Positions 32,257-40,204 are shown, counted from the stretch's first letter. The stretch: 64,000 nt of DNA from JACQFK01 sp036383955 (GCA_036383955.1 DASVNH010000181.1:1-64000); one strand, 5' to 3'. The notes: a model not told the origin generated them from the sequence alone. Numbers and translations: made by a program.

Positions 32257-33011
32257 AGCATCCACGAGAGGATATAGTCGAAAGCCAGGACCAAAATGAA
32301 GCTGACGACGACCGCGCGGAGCGTGGCGCGGCCGACGCCCTCCGGCCCGCCGCTCGCGCGGAGGCCCTGGCTGCAGGCCACCGCCGCCGTGGTGAGGTTG
32401 AAGACCAGGGCCTTGAACAGGCCGCCGTAGATGTCCTTCATCTTCAGGGCGTCCCGGCCGTTCCGCAGGAACGCTTCGATGTCCACGTTGAAGCGCGCCT
32501 GCGCCACGAACGCCCCGCCCAGGATCCCGATGGCGTCCGAATAGATCGTGAGCAGCACGCCCGCGATGCCCAGCGCCAGGATCCGGGGCATGACCAGGTA
32601 GTAGACCGGGTCGATCGACATGACTTCCAGCGCGTCGATCTCCTCCGACACCTTCATCGTTCCCAGCTCGGCCGCGTAGGTCGAGCCCACCAGGCCCGCG
32701 AGCGCCAGCGCCGTGAAGACCGGCCCCATCTCCCGGCACATGCCGACCGCCACGATGAAGCCCAGCGACGCCTCCTGCCCGTAGTCGCGGAGGACGTCGC
32801 CCGTCTGCAGCGACACGATCATCCCCGTGAAGAGGGAGGTGATGAAGACGACGGGCATCGAGCCCAGGAAGCAGCGGGCCAGCTGGCGGACCGCTTCGCC
32901 GAGCTTCCGGCCCAGCCGCGCCAGGCTCGCCAGCGCCTTCAGGAACAGGGAGATGGCGTGCCCGGCGCCGACGCAGGACTCCTCGAACCCGGCCTGCAGC
33001 TTCCCGATCAT
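32253..33011 (-). CDS. MlaE-type ABC permease
   Basis: The 252 residues contain five to six membrane segments. The family core is VVFITSLFTGMIVSLQTG, AVGMCREMGPVFTALALAGLVGSTYAAELGTMKVSEEIDALEVM, and then VMPRILALGIAGVLL. The E-L-G-T-M-K-V-x-E-E-I-D-A-L motif is the MlaE coupling helix region. The protein moves phospholipids across the inner membrane with the downstream ATPase and MCE protein (order mlaE-mlaF-mlaD, each overlapping the next). The 64-base gap upstream, after nadD, holds a double palindrome. Confidence 0.93.
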   Translation of the reverse strand: MIGKLQAGFEESCVGAGHAISLFLKALASLARLGRKLGEAVRQLARCFLGSMPVVFITSLFTGMIVSLQTGDVLRDYGQEASLGFIVAVGMCREMGPVFTALALAGLVGSTYAAELGTMKVSEEIDALEVMSIDPVYYLVMPRILALGIAGVLLTIYSDAIGILGGAFVAQARFNVDIEAFLRNGRDALKMKDIYGGLFKALVFNLTTAAVACSQGLRASGGPEGVGRATLRAVVVSFILVLAFDYILSWML

Positions 33012-33019
33012 CGTGTTCG

Positions 33020-33077
33020 GACAAATCCTCCCGGGATGTTTGTCCTCGCGAGGACAAACATCCCGGGAATCTTTGTC
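33020..33077. repeat. Double 25-bp palindrome, copies 3 and 4, between nadD and mlaE
   Basis: Copy 3 is 33020-33044 and copy 4 is 33053-33077, arranged head-to-head. Together 33029-33048 and 33049-33068 are perfect 20-bp inverted arms with no spacer, so the DNA could extrude a cruciform and the RNA a long hairpin. Both units match GACAAA, spacer, TCCCGGGA, spacer, TTTGTC. The last two bases of copy 4 belong to the nadD stop codon. The site fills most of the 64-base gap between co-directional genes. Confidence 0.8.
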
Positions 33078-33642
33078 ATCTGTAGAGCCTCTTGCGCTCG
33101 AGATGGCGGCGGACCGGCTCGGGGACGAGCCAGCGCACCGACCGCCCGCGGCGGAGGCGGTCGCGGATCTCGCTCGACGAGATGTCCAGCAGGGGCACGT
33201 CCACTACCTTCTGTTTCGGCATCCGGGCCTCAACTCTGTGCCCCGGACGCGCGGCGATCAGGAACGTCGCCCGGCGGGCGACCTCGTCGATCGACTTCCA
33301 TCGCGGCAGCAGCGCGGCCGCGTCGGCCCCCAGGATGAGGTGCGGCCGGGCCCCCGGCAGCAGCCGCGCCAGCTCGCGCAGGGTGTCGATCGTGAACGAC
33401 ACCCCCCCGCGGCGGATCTCCAGGTCGCTGGCCTCGAGGAAGGGGTGCCCCCGCACCGCCGCCCGGACCATCGCCAGGCGGTCGGCCGCCGGCGCGATCT
33501 CGCGGGCGCTCTTGAGGGGCGGGAGGGCCGCCGGCATCAGCAGCACGCGGTCCAGCCGCGCCGCCTCCGCCGCCCGCTCCGCCACGACCAGATGGCCGTG
33601 GTGGATGGGATTGAACGACCCGCCGAGAATCCCCAACCGCAT
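33076..33642 (-). CDS. nadD: Nicotinate-nucleotide adenylyltransferase
   Basis: ATG 33642 gives 188 residues starting MRLGILGGSFNPIHHGHLVV, containing the GSFNPxHxGH nucleotide-transfer motif. The C-terminal ISSSEIRDRLRRG is the ISSTxIR motif of the family. The enzyme makes deamido-NAD from nicotinate mononucleotide and ATP. Upstream in-frame starts to 33708 would add residues before the invariant start and are rejected. A TATACT box ends 9 bases before the ATG, so the message may lack a leader. It is divergent from meaB. Confidence 0.95.
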   Translation of the reverse strand: MRLGILGGSFNPIHHGHLVVAERAAEAARLDRVLLMPAALPPLKSAREIAPAADRLAMVRAAVRGHPFLEASDLEIRRGGVSFTIDTLRELARLLPGARPHLILGADAAALLPRWKSIDEVARRATFLIAARPGHRVEARMPKQKVVDVPLLDISSSEIRDRLRRGRSVRWLVPEPVRRHLERKRLYR

Positions 33643-33656
33643 GACGGGACAGTATA

Positions 33657-33677
33657 GCGTGACGATTGCTGTCACGC
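33657..33677. promoter_or_regulatory. Inverted repeat in the nadD/meaB divergent region
   Basis: GCGTGAC (33657-33663) and GTCACGC (33671-33677) are perfect 7-bp arms with a 7-nt spacer, directly next to the leftward TATACT box (33656-33651) of nadD. A rightward TAAACT (33714-33719) lies 8 bases before the meaB start. The repeat is placed to act as an operator for nadD; the protein that might bind is unknown. Confidence 0.35.
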
Positions 33678-33726
33678 CCGCTGTTCCCCCGTACATGGGA
33701 GGAAGCATCCTGCTAAACTAGGAAGA

Positions 33727-34659
33727 ATGGCCTTGGCTGACGACGTCCTCCGCGGAGAGCCGCTGGCCCTCGCCCGCGCGATCTCGCTCGTCGAGAACGG
33801 CGCGCCCGAGGGGCGGGCGCTGCTCGACACCCTGTCGCCGCGCGCCGGCAAGGCCCTGCGGATCGGCCTGACCGGTCCGCCCGGGGTGGGGAAGTCGACG
33901 ACCGTCGACGAGCTGTCCGACCTCCACCGCTCGCGCGGCGAAAAAGTGGGCGTCATCGCCGTCGATCCCACGAGCCCGTTCACGGGCGGGGCTCTCCTGG
34001 GCGACCGCGTCCGCATGACCAAGGCCGCCGAGAGCGACATCTTCGTCCGCTCCATGGCCTCCCGCGGCGTGAGCGGCGGGCTGTCCCGCGCCACCCAGGA
34101 CGCCGCCGACCTCCTCGACGCCTCGGGCCGCACGCTCATCCTCCTCGAGACCGTCGGCGTCGGCCAGTCCGAGATCGAGATCTCGCGGGCGGCGGACGTC
34201 GTCATCGTCATGCTCTCCCCCGAATCCGGCGACGGCGTGCAGGCCATGAAGTCGGGGGTGCTGGAGATCGCGGACCTGGTGGCGATCAACAAGGCCGACC
34301 GGGGCGGCGCGGACCGCCTGGAGCACGACCTGCGGACGGCCTTCGAGCTCGGGCTGCGGTCGCGCAAGGACGTGCCGATCCTGCTCACCGAGGCGAACAC
34401 GGGGAAGGGGATCCCCGAGCTGGCGGGGGCCGTCGACGCCCTCGTCGCCGCCCGGAAACAGTCGGGCGCGTTCGTCGAGCGGCGGAAGTCGAACATGGAA
34501 TCCCGCCTGCGGCGCATCGCGGAGTTCCTGCTGCAGACGGACTTGTGGGAGTCGGGCGACTCCCGCACCCGGGTGCGGGCGGCGGCCGAGCGGGTGCTGG
34601 CCGGCGACCAGTCGCCGTACCAGTGCGCGCGGAAGCTGCTGGAGGAGGCGCTCCGATGA
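33727..34659 (+). CDS. meaB: MeaB/ArgK family G-protein chaperone of methylmalonyl-CoA mutase
   Basis: The 310 residues show the SIMIBI-class GTPase motifs: P-loop LTGPPGVGKST, switch VIAVDPTSPFTGGALLGDRVRM, VGVGQSEIEIS, and the base-specifying AINKADRGG. Family members protect and reload adenosylcobalamin in methylmalonyl-CoA mutase. The stop overlaps the mutase start (ATGA), so function and stoichiometry are tightly linked. The start is ATG 33727, with AGGAAG only one base away, so initiation may be leaderless. Confidence 0.95.
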   Translation: MALADDVLRGEPLALARAISLVENGAPEGRALLDTLSPRAGKALRIGLTGPPGVGKSTTVDELSDLHRSRGEKVGVIAVDPTSPFTGGALLGDRVRMTKAAESDIFVRSMASRGVSGGLSRATQDAADLLDASGRTLILLETVGVGQSEIEISRAADVVIVMLSPESGDGVQAMKSGVLEIADLVAINKADRGGADRLEHDLRTAFELGLRSRKDVPILLTEANTGKGIPELAGAVDALVAARKQSGAFVERRKSNMESRLRRIAEFLLQTDLWESGDSRTRVRAAAERVLAGDQSPYQCARKLLEEALR

Positions 34660-36251
34660 ACGGCCGCTCGCGCTTTCCCCTGACGCTCGTGCCCGCCGAC
34701 AAGACGGTCTGGACGGCGGACGACCTCCGGGCCTGGGACGCCGCGCGGGACCTCGGCAAGCCGGGCGAGTACCCCTTCGTCCGCGGCCCGCACGCGACGA
34801 TGTACCAGGGCAAGATCTGGACGATGCGGATGTTCGCGGGCTTCGGCACCGCCCGCGACACCAACGCGCGCTTCAAGTACCTGCTGAAGCAGGGGCAGAC
34901 GGGGCTTTCGACGGCCTTCGACATGCCCACGCTGATGGGCTACGACTCCGACCACGCCCGCTCGCGCGGCGAGGTGGGGCGCGAAGGCGTGGCCGTCTGC
35001 ACGCTCGAGGACATGCGCACGCTGTTCGGCGACATCCCGCTGGCGGACGTCTCGACCTCCATGACGATCAACTGCACGGCCGCCATCATGCTCGCGTTCT
35101 ACCTCGCGGTCGCCGAGGAGCAGGGGGTGCCGTTCGACCGCCTGCGCGGGACGATCCAGAACGACATCCTGAAGGAGTACATCGCCCAGAAGGAGTGGAT
35201 CTTCCCGCCGCTGCCGTCGATGCGGATCATCACCGACATGATCGCGTACTGCGCGGAGCGCGTCCCGAAGTGGAACACGGTCTCGGTCTCGGGCTACCAC
35301 ATCCGCGAGGCCGGCAGCACGGCGGTCCAGGAGCTGGCCTACACGCTGATGGACGGCTTCACCTACGTCGAGTTCGGGATCAAGGCCGGCCTGAAGGTCG
35401 ACGACTTCGCCCCGCGGCTCTCGTTCTTCTTCAACAGCCACATGAACTTCTTCGAGGAGATCGCGAAGTTCCGGGCCGCGCGGCGCATCTGGGCGAAGCG
35501 GCTGAAGGAGCGCTACGGGGCGAAGAGCCCGGAAAGCTGGCGCCTGCGCTTCCACACCCAGACCGCCGGCTGCTCGCTCTCGGCGCAGCAGCCGGAGAAC
35601 AACATCGTGCGCACGGCCGTCGAGGCCCTCGCGGCCGTGCTCGGCGGCACGCAGTCGCTCCACACGAACTCGATGGACGAGGCGCTCGCCCTGCCGACCG
35701 AGGAGAACGTCAAGATCGCCCTGCGCACCCAGCAGATCCTCGCGCACGAGACCGGGCTGACGGAGGAGGTCGATCCGCTCGCCGGCTCCTACTTCATCGA
35801 GGACCTGACCAACCGCATGGAGGCCGAGGCCGAGAAGATCTTCGCCGAGATCGAGAAGCGGGGCGGCATGATCCCCGCCATCGAGCAGGGCTACCCGCAG
35901 CTGGAGATCGCCAAGGCCGCGTACCGCTTCCAGAAGGACGTCGAGGAAGGCCGCTACGTCGTCGTCGGGGTGAACGCCTACCAGGAGCAGGCGGGGGTCC
36001 AGATCCCGACGCTGAAGATCGATCCGGCGATCGAGCGCGACCAGGCGGAGCGCGTGCGGGCGTTCCGGGCGAAGCGCGACGCCGCGGCCGCGACCAAGGC
36101 GCTGGAGGCGCTGGGGACGTCGGCCCGCGACGGCTCGAACCTGATGCCCCGGATCCTGACGGCGGTCAAGGCGGGGGTGACGCTGGGGGAGGTCGTCGAC
36201 GTCCTCAAGAAGCCCTTCGGCGAGTGGCGGGAGCCGCCGATTTACTGGTGA
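34656..36251 (+). CDS. Methylmalonyl-CoA mutase family protein, large (catalytic) subunit
   Basis: The 531 residues form the substrate-binding barrel of acyl-CoA mutases without the B12 domain: PFVRGPHATMYQGKIWTMRMFAGFGTA, GQTGLSTAFDMPTLMGYDSDH, VSVSGYHIREAG, FHTQTAGCSLSAQQPENN, GGTQSLHTNSMDEALALPT, and EVDPLAGSYFIE. Propionate and branched-chain breakdown use this reaction to reach succinyl-CoA. The close family includes isobutyryl-, hydroxyisobutyryl- and ethylmalonyl-CoA mutases, so the exact substrate is not certain. The B12-binding subunit is the separate gene after the double palindrome. MeaB upstream supports a true B12 mutase. Confidence 0.92.
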   Translation: MNGRSRFPLTLVPADKTVWTADDLRAWDAARDLGKPGEYPFVRGPHATMYQGKIWTMRMFAGFGTARDTNARFKYLLKQGQTGLSTAFDMPTLMGYDSDHARSRGEVGREGVAVCTLEDMRTLFGDIPLADVSTSMTINCTAAIMLAFYLAVAEEQGVPFDRLRGTIQNDILKEYIAQKEWIFPPLPSMRIITDMIAYCAERVPKWNTVSVSGYHIREAGSTAVQELAYTLMDGFTYVEFGIKAGLKVDDFAPRLSFFFNSHMNFFEEIAKFRAARRIWAKRLKERYGAKSPESWRLRFHTQTAGCSLSAQQPENNIVRTAVEALAAVLGGTQSLHTNSMDEALALPTEENVKIALRTQQILAHETGLTEEVDPLAGSYFIEDLTNRMEAEAEKIFAEIEKRGGMIPAIEQGYPQLEIAKAAYRFQKDVEEGRYVVVGVNAYQEQAGVQIPTLKIDPAIERDQAERVRAFRAKRDAAAATKALEALGTSARDGSNLMPRILTAVKAGVTLGEVVDVLKKPFGEWREPPIYW

Positions 36252-36257
36252 AGAAGG

Positions 36258-36319
36258 AGGACAAATCCTCCCGGGATGTTTGTCCACCCGGGGACAAACA
36301 TCCCGGGAGGATTTGTCCT
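36258..36319. repeat. Double 25-bp palindrome, copies 5 and 6, between the mutase subunits
   Basis: Copy 5 is 36260-36284 and copy 6 is 36293-36317, head-to-head. The enclosing arms 36258-36285 and 36292-36319 are perfect 28-bp complements around a 6-nt loop. It lies in the 86-base gap between the large and small mutase subunits. A transcript hairpin of this strength could stabilise one cistron, attenuate reading into the next or set the subunit ratio. No T-run follows. Confidence 0.8.
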
Positions 36320-36337
36320 TCCTTAGCGGAGACGAAC

Positions 36338-36745
36338 GTGGATCGAAAATTCAGGGTCATCGTGGCGAAGCCGGGCCTGGACGGGCACGACCGCGGGGCG
36401 AAGATCATCGCGGCGGCGCTGCGCGACGCGGGCTTCGAGGTGATCTACACCGGCCTGCACCAGACCTGCGAGGCGATCGTGGCGGCGGCGGTGCAGGAGG
36501 ACGCGGACGCGGTCTGCGTGTCGATCCTGAGCGGGGCGCACATGACGGTGTTTCCCGACATCGTCCGCCTGCTGAAGGAGAAGGGGGCGGGCGACGTCCT
36601 GGTCTGCGGCGGCGGGATCATCCCCGACGACGACGCGGCCGAGCTCACGAAGCTGGGCGTGGGCCGCCTCTTCGGCCCCGGCACGGACACGCGCGACGTC
36701 GTGCGCTATCTGCAGGGCGAAATCCCCAAAGTCAGGTCCAGGTAA
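36338..36745 (+). CDS. Methylmalonyl-CoA mutase cobalamin-binding (small) subunit
   Basis: GTG 36338 gives 135 residues, the size of the stand-alone B12 domain of split mutases. It contains the base-off/His-on motif GLDGHDRGAK (His17 is the lower cobalt ligand), the nucleotide-loop SILSGAHMT, and GGGIIPDDD. It binds adenosylcobalamin and docks on the large subunit to make the active heterodimer. The last residues (KVRSR) and the stop codon are encoded by the tandem AGGTCC arm of element E4. Confidence 0.94.
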   Translation: MDRKFRVIVAKPGLDGHDRGAKIIAAALRDAGFEVIYTGLHQTCEAIVAAAVQEDADAVCVSILSGAHMTVFPDIVRLLKEKGAGDVLVCGGGIIPDDDAAELTKLGVGRLFGPGTDTRDVVRYLQGEIPKVRSR

Positions 36746-36912
36746 CAGGTCCAGGTCCAGGAGCTCCCCCCCTCCGCCCCCCGAGGGGGAAGTGCACTTG
36801 TTCTCCCAGGTCCTTCTGCATCATCTGGATGTACCTCAGGTCTTTGTAGACTTGATTCTCCCCCCGGGGGGCAGGGGGGGCGCTTCCTTGACCTTGACCT
36901 TGTCCTGGACCT
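36731..36912. repeat. Tandem-armed stem-loop element, copy E4, with internal segment
   Basis: The left arm is GTCAGGTCCAGG plus further AGGTCC units (36731-36761). The right arm is CCTTGACCTTGACC, then TTGTCCTGGACCT (36886-36912), complementary in pattern. C-run/G-run cores lie inside each arm (36766-36789 and 36860-36880). About 70 bases of unrelated sequence lie between the cores. It overlaps the stop of the mutase small subunit on one side and the stop of the leftward zinc-ribbon gene on the other, so it sits exactly where a bidirectional terminator would. Confidence 0.6.
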
Positions 36913-37426
36913 ACGCCTTGGGGATCGGCTCGGTCTTCTCGCCGTCCTTGGTGCCGTGCTTCGCGGCCTGGCGGATCCGCTCGATCTCGGCGTGCTTCCT
37001 CGCGCGGAGGAAGAGCCAGATGAAGGCCGCCACCAGGGCGACGGCCGGCGGCGCGACCGCGAGGAGCTTGTCGCCGGTCATCAGGCCGATGCCGCCGAGC
37101 ACCACCGCCAGGAAGCCGACGACGCCCCAGATGATGTAGGTGTTCTGCTTGCCTTCCCCCTGCGAGAGCAGCTTGTCCGCGACGGCCGCCAGCACGGCCG
37201 TGGATTCCTTCAGGGGCTCCGCGGCCGGCGCGCCGACCGCGGGGGCCGCGGGCTCCGTCGCCGCCGCGGAGGGCGGAGGAGGCGCGCCGATCGTGAGGAT
37301 CTCGACGGGGCCGTCCTTGTGGTGGCGGATGCGCGTGCCGCATTTGGGGCACTTCATCTTGCGGCCGGCGAACTCGTCGCCGACCTGATTCTTCCCCTGG
37401 CACGACGGGCAGGTGAACGTGATCAT
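36911..37426 (-). CDS. Zinc-ribbon membrane protein of unknown function
   Basis: ATG 37426 (MITFTCPSCQGKNQVGDEF) gives 171 residues. The N-terminus is a zinc ribbon (CPSCQGK, CPKCGTRIR). A Pro/Ala-rich linker follows, then two membrane helices (YIIWGVVGFLAVVLGGIGLMTG, LLAVAPPAVALVAAFIWLFLRA) and a basic, charged tail. Proteins with a leading zinc ribbon and membrane segments are frequent in planctomycetes; their role is unknown. The short tail ends within element E4. It is divergent from the secreted duplicate-domain gene at 37478. Confidence 0.7.
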   Translation of the reverse strand: MITFTCPSCQGKNQVGDEFAGRKMKCPKCGTRIRHHKDGPVEILTIGAPPPPSAAATEPAAPAVGAPAAEPLKESTAVLAAVADKLLSQGEGKQNTYIIWGVVGFLAVVLGGIGLMTGDKLLAVAPPAVALVAAFIWLFLRARKHAEIERIRQAAKHGTKDGEKTEPIPKA

Positions 37427-37477
37427 CGGGGCTCCACGATTGTATAAGATGTTACCAACACTTAAGGAGCGGGCGCC

Positions 37478-38548
37478 ATGATCGCGTTGATGTTTACCCT
37501 GAGCATCGTCGAAGGGCTTGCGCTGCAGGTCGACTACTTTCCCCTCGAGCCCGGCACCACGTGGACCTATCTGACCCGCGCCGGGCGCGAATATTCCAAG
37601 CGCGTCGTGGGCCGCGAGGGCGAGCTCGCCGTCGTGCTGCACGGCGCCGTCGAGAAGCACTGGCTCAGCGCCGCCGCCGACGGCGTCCGCGTCCACCGCT
37701 CGAAGGGCGTCGCGTTCGACGTCCCCCTGCTGCTCTTCAAGTTTCCGCTCAAGGCCGGCGACGCCTGGAGCGGCGAAGCCCGCGCCGAGGGCGCGCCCCT
37801 CGCCTACGCGTTCAGCACCGCGGGCGAGGAGGACGTCGACGTCCCCGCCGGCAAGTTCCGCGCGTACCGCGTGGACTGGAAGATGGGGCCGACGGCGGGG
37901 AAGACCTGGCTGGCCCGGGGCGTCGGGCCCGTCAAAGAAACCTACGGCGAGGCGGGGCTCGACCTGGTGAAGATGAGCCGGCCGGACGAGGCGTGGCTGC
38001 CGCTCAAGAAGGGCTCGAAGTGGACGTATTCCACCGACTACGACCCGGACACGGACCTCGTGCACGAGGTGGTCGGCACGGAGAAGATCGGGGAAGTCGA
38101 GTGCTTCGTGGTCGAGCACCGGTCGGAGAACAAGACGGCGGACCGGATCCGCAAGCTGCGCTCGGAGTGGCTGGCGGCGGGCGAGGGCGGCGTCCTGATC
38201 CACAAGGTCAAGCGCGGGCAGGCCGAGATGGCGGTCGCGAAGCCCTTCTTCAAGATGAAGAACGCCCCGCGGAAGGACGAGGAGTGGACCGGCGAGGCGG
38301 CCGCGTCGGAGAATCCCTCGAAGTACACCTTCATCATCGAGGGGCAGGAGGACGTCACGGTGCCCGCCGGCAAGTACGCCTGCTGGAAGGTCAAGGTGAA
38401 GGTCGAGTCGGGCACCCGCCACGCCGCCGAAGGCTGGGAGTGGTACGCGAAGGACGTGGGCCTGGTGAAGACCGATATGACCATCAAGGCCAGCGGCGAG
38501 GACTTCCAGATCGTCTCGGAGCTTAAGAAGTTCGAGCCGGGCAAATAG
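37478..38548 (+). CDS. Secreted protein with two copies of an unknown beta domain
   Basis: The start ATG 37478 has an AAGGAG site 9 bases upstream. The 356 residues have a signal (MIALMFTLSIVEGLALQ). Two homologous halves follow: YFPLEPGTTWTY, DVDVPAGKFRAYRV, GVGPVKETYG, then WLPLKKGSKWTYS, DVTVPAGKYACWKV, DVGLVKTDM. So the gene is an internal duplication of about 160 residues. The PAGKF/Y with an aromatic-hydrophobic stretch resembles domains in secreted DUF3108-like proteins, but I would not name it. It is presumably periplasmic. Confidence 0.75.
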   Translation: MIALMFTLSIVEGLALQVDYFPLEPGTTWTYLTRAGREYSKRVVGREGELAVVLHGAVEKHWLSAAADGVRVHRSKGVAFDVPLLLFKFPLKAGDAWSGEARAEGAPLAYAFSTAGEEDVDVPAGKFRAYRVDWKMGPTAGKTWLARGVGPVKETYGEAGLDLVKMSRPDEAWLPLKKGSKWTYSTDYDPDTDLVHEVVGTEKIGEVECFVVEHRSENKTADRIRKLRSEWLAAGEGGVLIHKVKRGQAEMAVAKPFFKMKNAPRKDEEWTGEAAASENPSKYTFIIEGQEDVTVPAGKYACWKVKVKVESGTRHAAEGWEWYAKDVGLVKTDMTIKASGEDFQIVSELKKFEPGK

Positions 38549-38609
38549 CGCCCGGAGGAGCCCGGCGCTTTCACCGTAACGGAGGGCTCGCCGGGGAGAC
38601 TAATACATC

Positions 38610-39491
38610 GTGGTACAGCGGGTCGGTGTCTTGCCGGCCCGGGGGATCTTCGGGGCCGTGGCGCTGCTGTTTCTGGGTGCCGGACGTCTCTCGGATCCGT
38701 CTCATTCCCTGAGCGACGCCCCGGACATCGCTCCCCCGGTGCCGCATCCCGAGCGCGCTCTCGCCGTTCTCCGCGCGCAGGATTTCACGCCGGTGCTCGA
38801 CGCCGCGGGCCGCCGCGTCGCCGCGTACTTCGACGACGCCCGCCAGGCCGCCTTCCTCGACGAGGTCTTCAGCCTGCGGGGCAAGTGGAAGCTCGCCACG
38901 CGGAGCCGCGCCTCCTACGAGAAGGCCGTCCGCCGCGCCTTCGAGCGCCACGTGCACCGGCCCGAGGACTTCCGCGCCCGGGTGCTCGACCCCATCCAGG
39001 ACGATCTCGCGTTCGCCCTGCTGTCCGCCGAGAACCGCCTGCTCGTCACCGTCTTCGAGGACCTCCGGGCGTGGAAGCCGTCGCTGGAGTTCGCGGCGCT
39101 GCGCGCGGAGCACGCGGGGCTCGTCGACGTCCTGACGCCCCTGGTGGCCCGCGATCTCGGGATCAACCTGGTCGCGGTCGCGGCGGGGGAGGCGGCGGCC
39201 TCGCTCTTCTCGGCGGGGCTCGCGGCGGCGGGCGTGACCTCCGGGCCCTGGACGTTCGGCATCGGGCTCGCCGCGGGCCTCGCGGCGGGCATCGCGGTGG
39301 ACGCGACGGCCGGCGCCGCCTGGGAGGACGCCGCCCGGGCGAAGGTCCGGACTGAGGTCAACGCGTTGCGCAACCGGTTGATGACGGACGTCGATGACGC
39401 CCTCTCGCGCGCGCTGCTCGGGTGGCGCCGCGCGCAGGAAGAGGCGGTGACTCGCCTGTATACGGGAGAAGCTTATGTGGCTGCTCATTAG
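38610..39491 (+). CDS. Membrane protein of unknown function (pair member 1)
   Basis: GTG 38610 opens a 293-residue frame with a hydrophobic N-terminus (GIFGAVALLFLGAG). A helical, Arg-rich middle follows (EKAVRRAFERHVHRPEDF). At about 195-245 there is a long Ala/Gly-rich hydrophobic hairpin (LVAVAAGEAAASLFSAGLAAAGV, FGIGLAAGLAAGIAVDATAGAA). Glycine-zipper hairpins like this insert into membranes in some toxins and channel proteins, but no known family fits. A TAATAC box lies only 3 bases before the GTG, so the true start may be further in. It overlaps the next gene by 17 bases. Confidence 0.65.
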   Translation: MVQRVGVLPARGIFGAVALLFLGAGRLSDPSHSLSDAPDIAPPVPHPERALAVLRAQDFTPVLDAAGRRVAAYFDDARQAAFLDEVFSLRGKWKLATRSRASYEKAVRRAFERHVHRPEDFRARVLDPIQDDLAFALLSAENRLLVTVFEDLRAWKPSLEFAALRAEHAGLVDVLTPLVARDLGINLVAVAAGEAAASLFSAGLAAAGVTSGPWTFGIGLAAGLAAGIAVDATAGAAWEDAARAKVRTEVNALRNRLMTDVDDALSRALLGWRRAQEEAVTRLYTGEAYVAAH

Positions 39492-40179
39492 CGCTCTCTG
39501 CGCGCAGTCCGCGGCGGCGAAGGCCGTCGCCCGCGAAGTGGTCGAAGCCCTCGAGCCCCGCGTGGTGAGGGCGGTCGAGGCGTACGGAGACGACGCGGCG
39601 CGGGCGCTGCGGGTGGGCGGGGCGGCGGCGCTGCCGGCGCTGGAGGCGCACGGGGCGACGGCGGCGCGCTTCCTGGCGCGCTTCGGCGACGACGGCGCGC
39701 GGCTGCTCGCGGCGGAAGGCGACGCGGTGGTGACGCTCTTCGCGAAGCACGGCGACGAGGCCGTCGCGTTCATGCTCAAGCATCCGGGCGTGGGGCGCGA
39801 CCTGGTCGAGGCGTTCGGCGCCCAGGCGGCGCGGGCGAACGTGACGACGGGCGGCGTGGTGCTGATGAACCGGATGGCCGAGCCGATCCGCGCGAGCGGG
39901 CGGGCCGCCGAGATCTTCGGGGTCGTCGAGCGCTTCGGCGACCGCGCGTGCGCGTTCCTCTGGCGGAACAAGGGCGCCGTGTTCGGCGCGGCCCTCCTGA
40001 CCGCCTTCCTCGCCGATCCGGAGCCCTACATCGAAGGGGCGAAGCGGCTCGTCGTCGAGCCCATGGCCGGCGCGGCGAGGAACGTCGCGGCCCGGACCGA
40101 CTGGACCTGGGTCTTCGCGGCGACGGGCGTCGCGCTCGTCGCCTGGGCGGCGTGGCGGCTTCGCCGGAGAACGGCTTGA
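39475..40179 (+). CDS. Membrane protein with repeated helical units (pair member 2)
   Basis: The 234 residues contain a signal segment (MWLLISALCAQS) and four tandem units of about 20 residues: VEAYGDDAARALRV, LEAHGATAARFLAR, FGDDGARLLAAEG, and KHGDEAVAFMLKHPG. The C-terminus has a membrane helix (TDWTWVFAATGVALVAWAAWRLRRR). The repeats (a G-D/E-x-A-A-x-x-L pattern) suggest a helical scaffold in the periplasm with an inner-membrane anchor. The gene overlaps its upstream partner, so the pair probably works together; function unknown. Confidence 0.65.
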   Translation: MWLLISALCAQSAAAKAVAREVVEALEPRVVRAVEAYGDDAARALRVGGAAALPALEAHGATAARFLARFGDDGARLLAAEGDAVVTLFAKHGDEAVAFMLKHPGVGRDLVEAFGAQAARANVTTGGVVLMNRMAEPIRASGRAAEIFGVVERFGDRACAFLWRNKGAVFGAALLTAFLADPEPYIEGAKRLVVEPMAGAARNVAARTDWTWVFAATGVALVAWAAWRLRRRTA

Positions 40180-40204
40180 CGTCCCGTCGCGCCCTGCCTA
40201 TACT
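40176..40204 (+). promoter_or_regulatory. Strong sigma-70 promoter of the tRNA gene
   Basis: TTGACG (40176-40181), exactly 17 bases, TATACT (40199-40204): near-consensus in both boxes and spacer. The -35 box overlaps the stop codon of the upstream gene. Transcription would start near 40211, about 14 bases before the mature tRNA. Confidence 0.8.
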
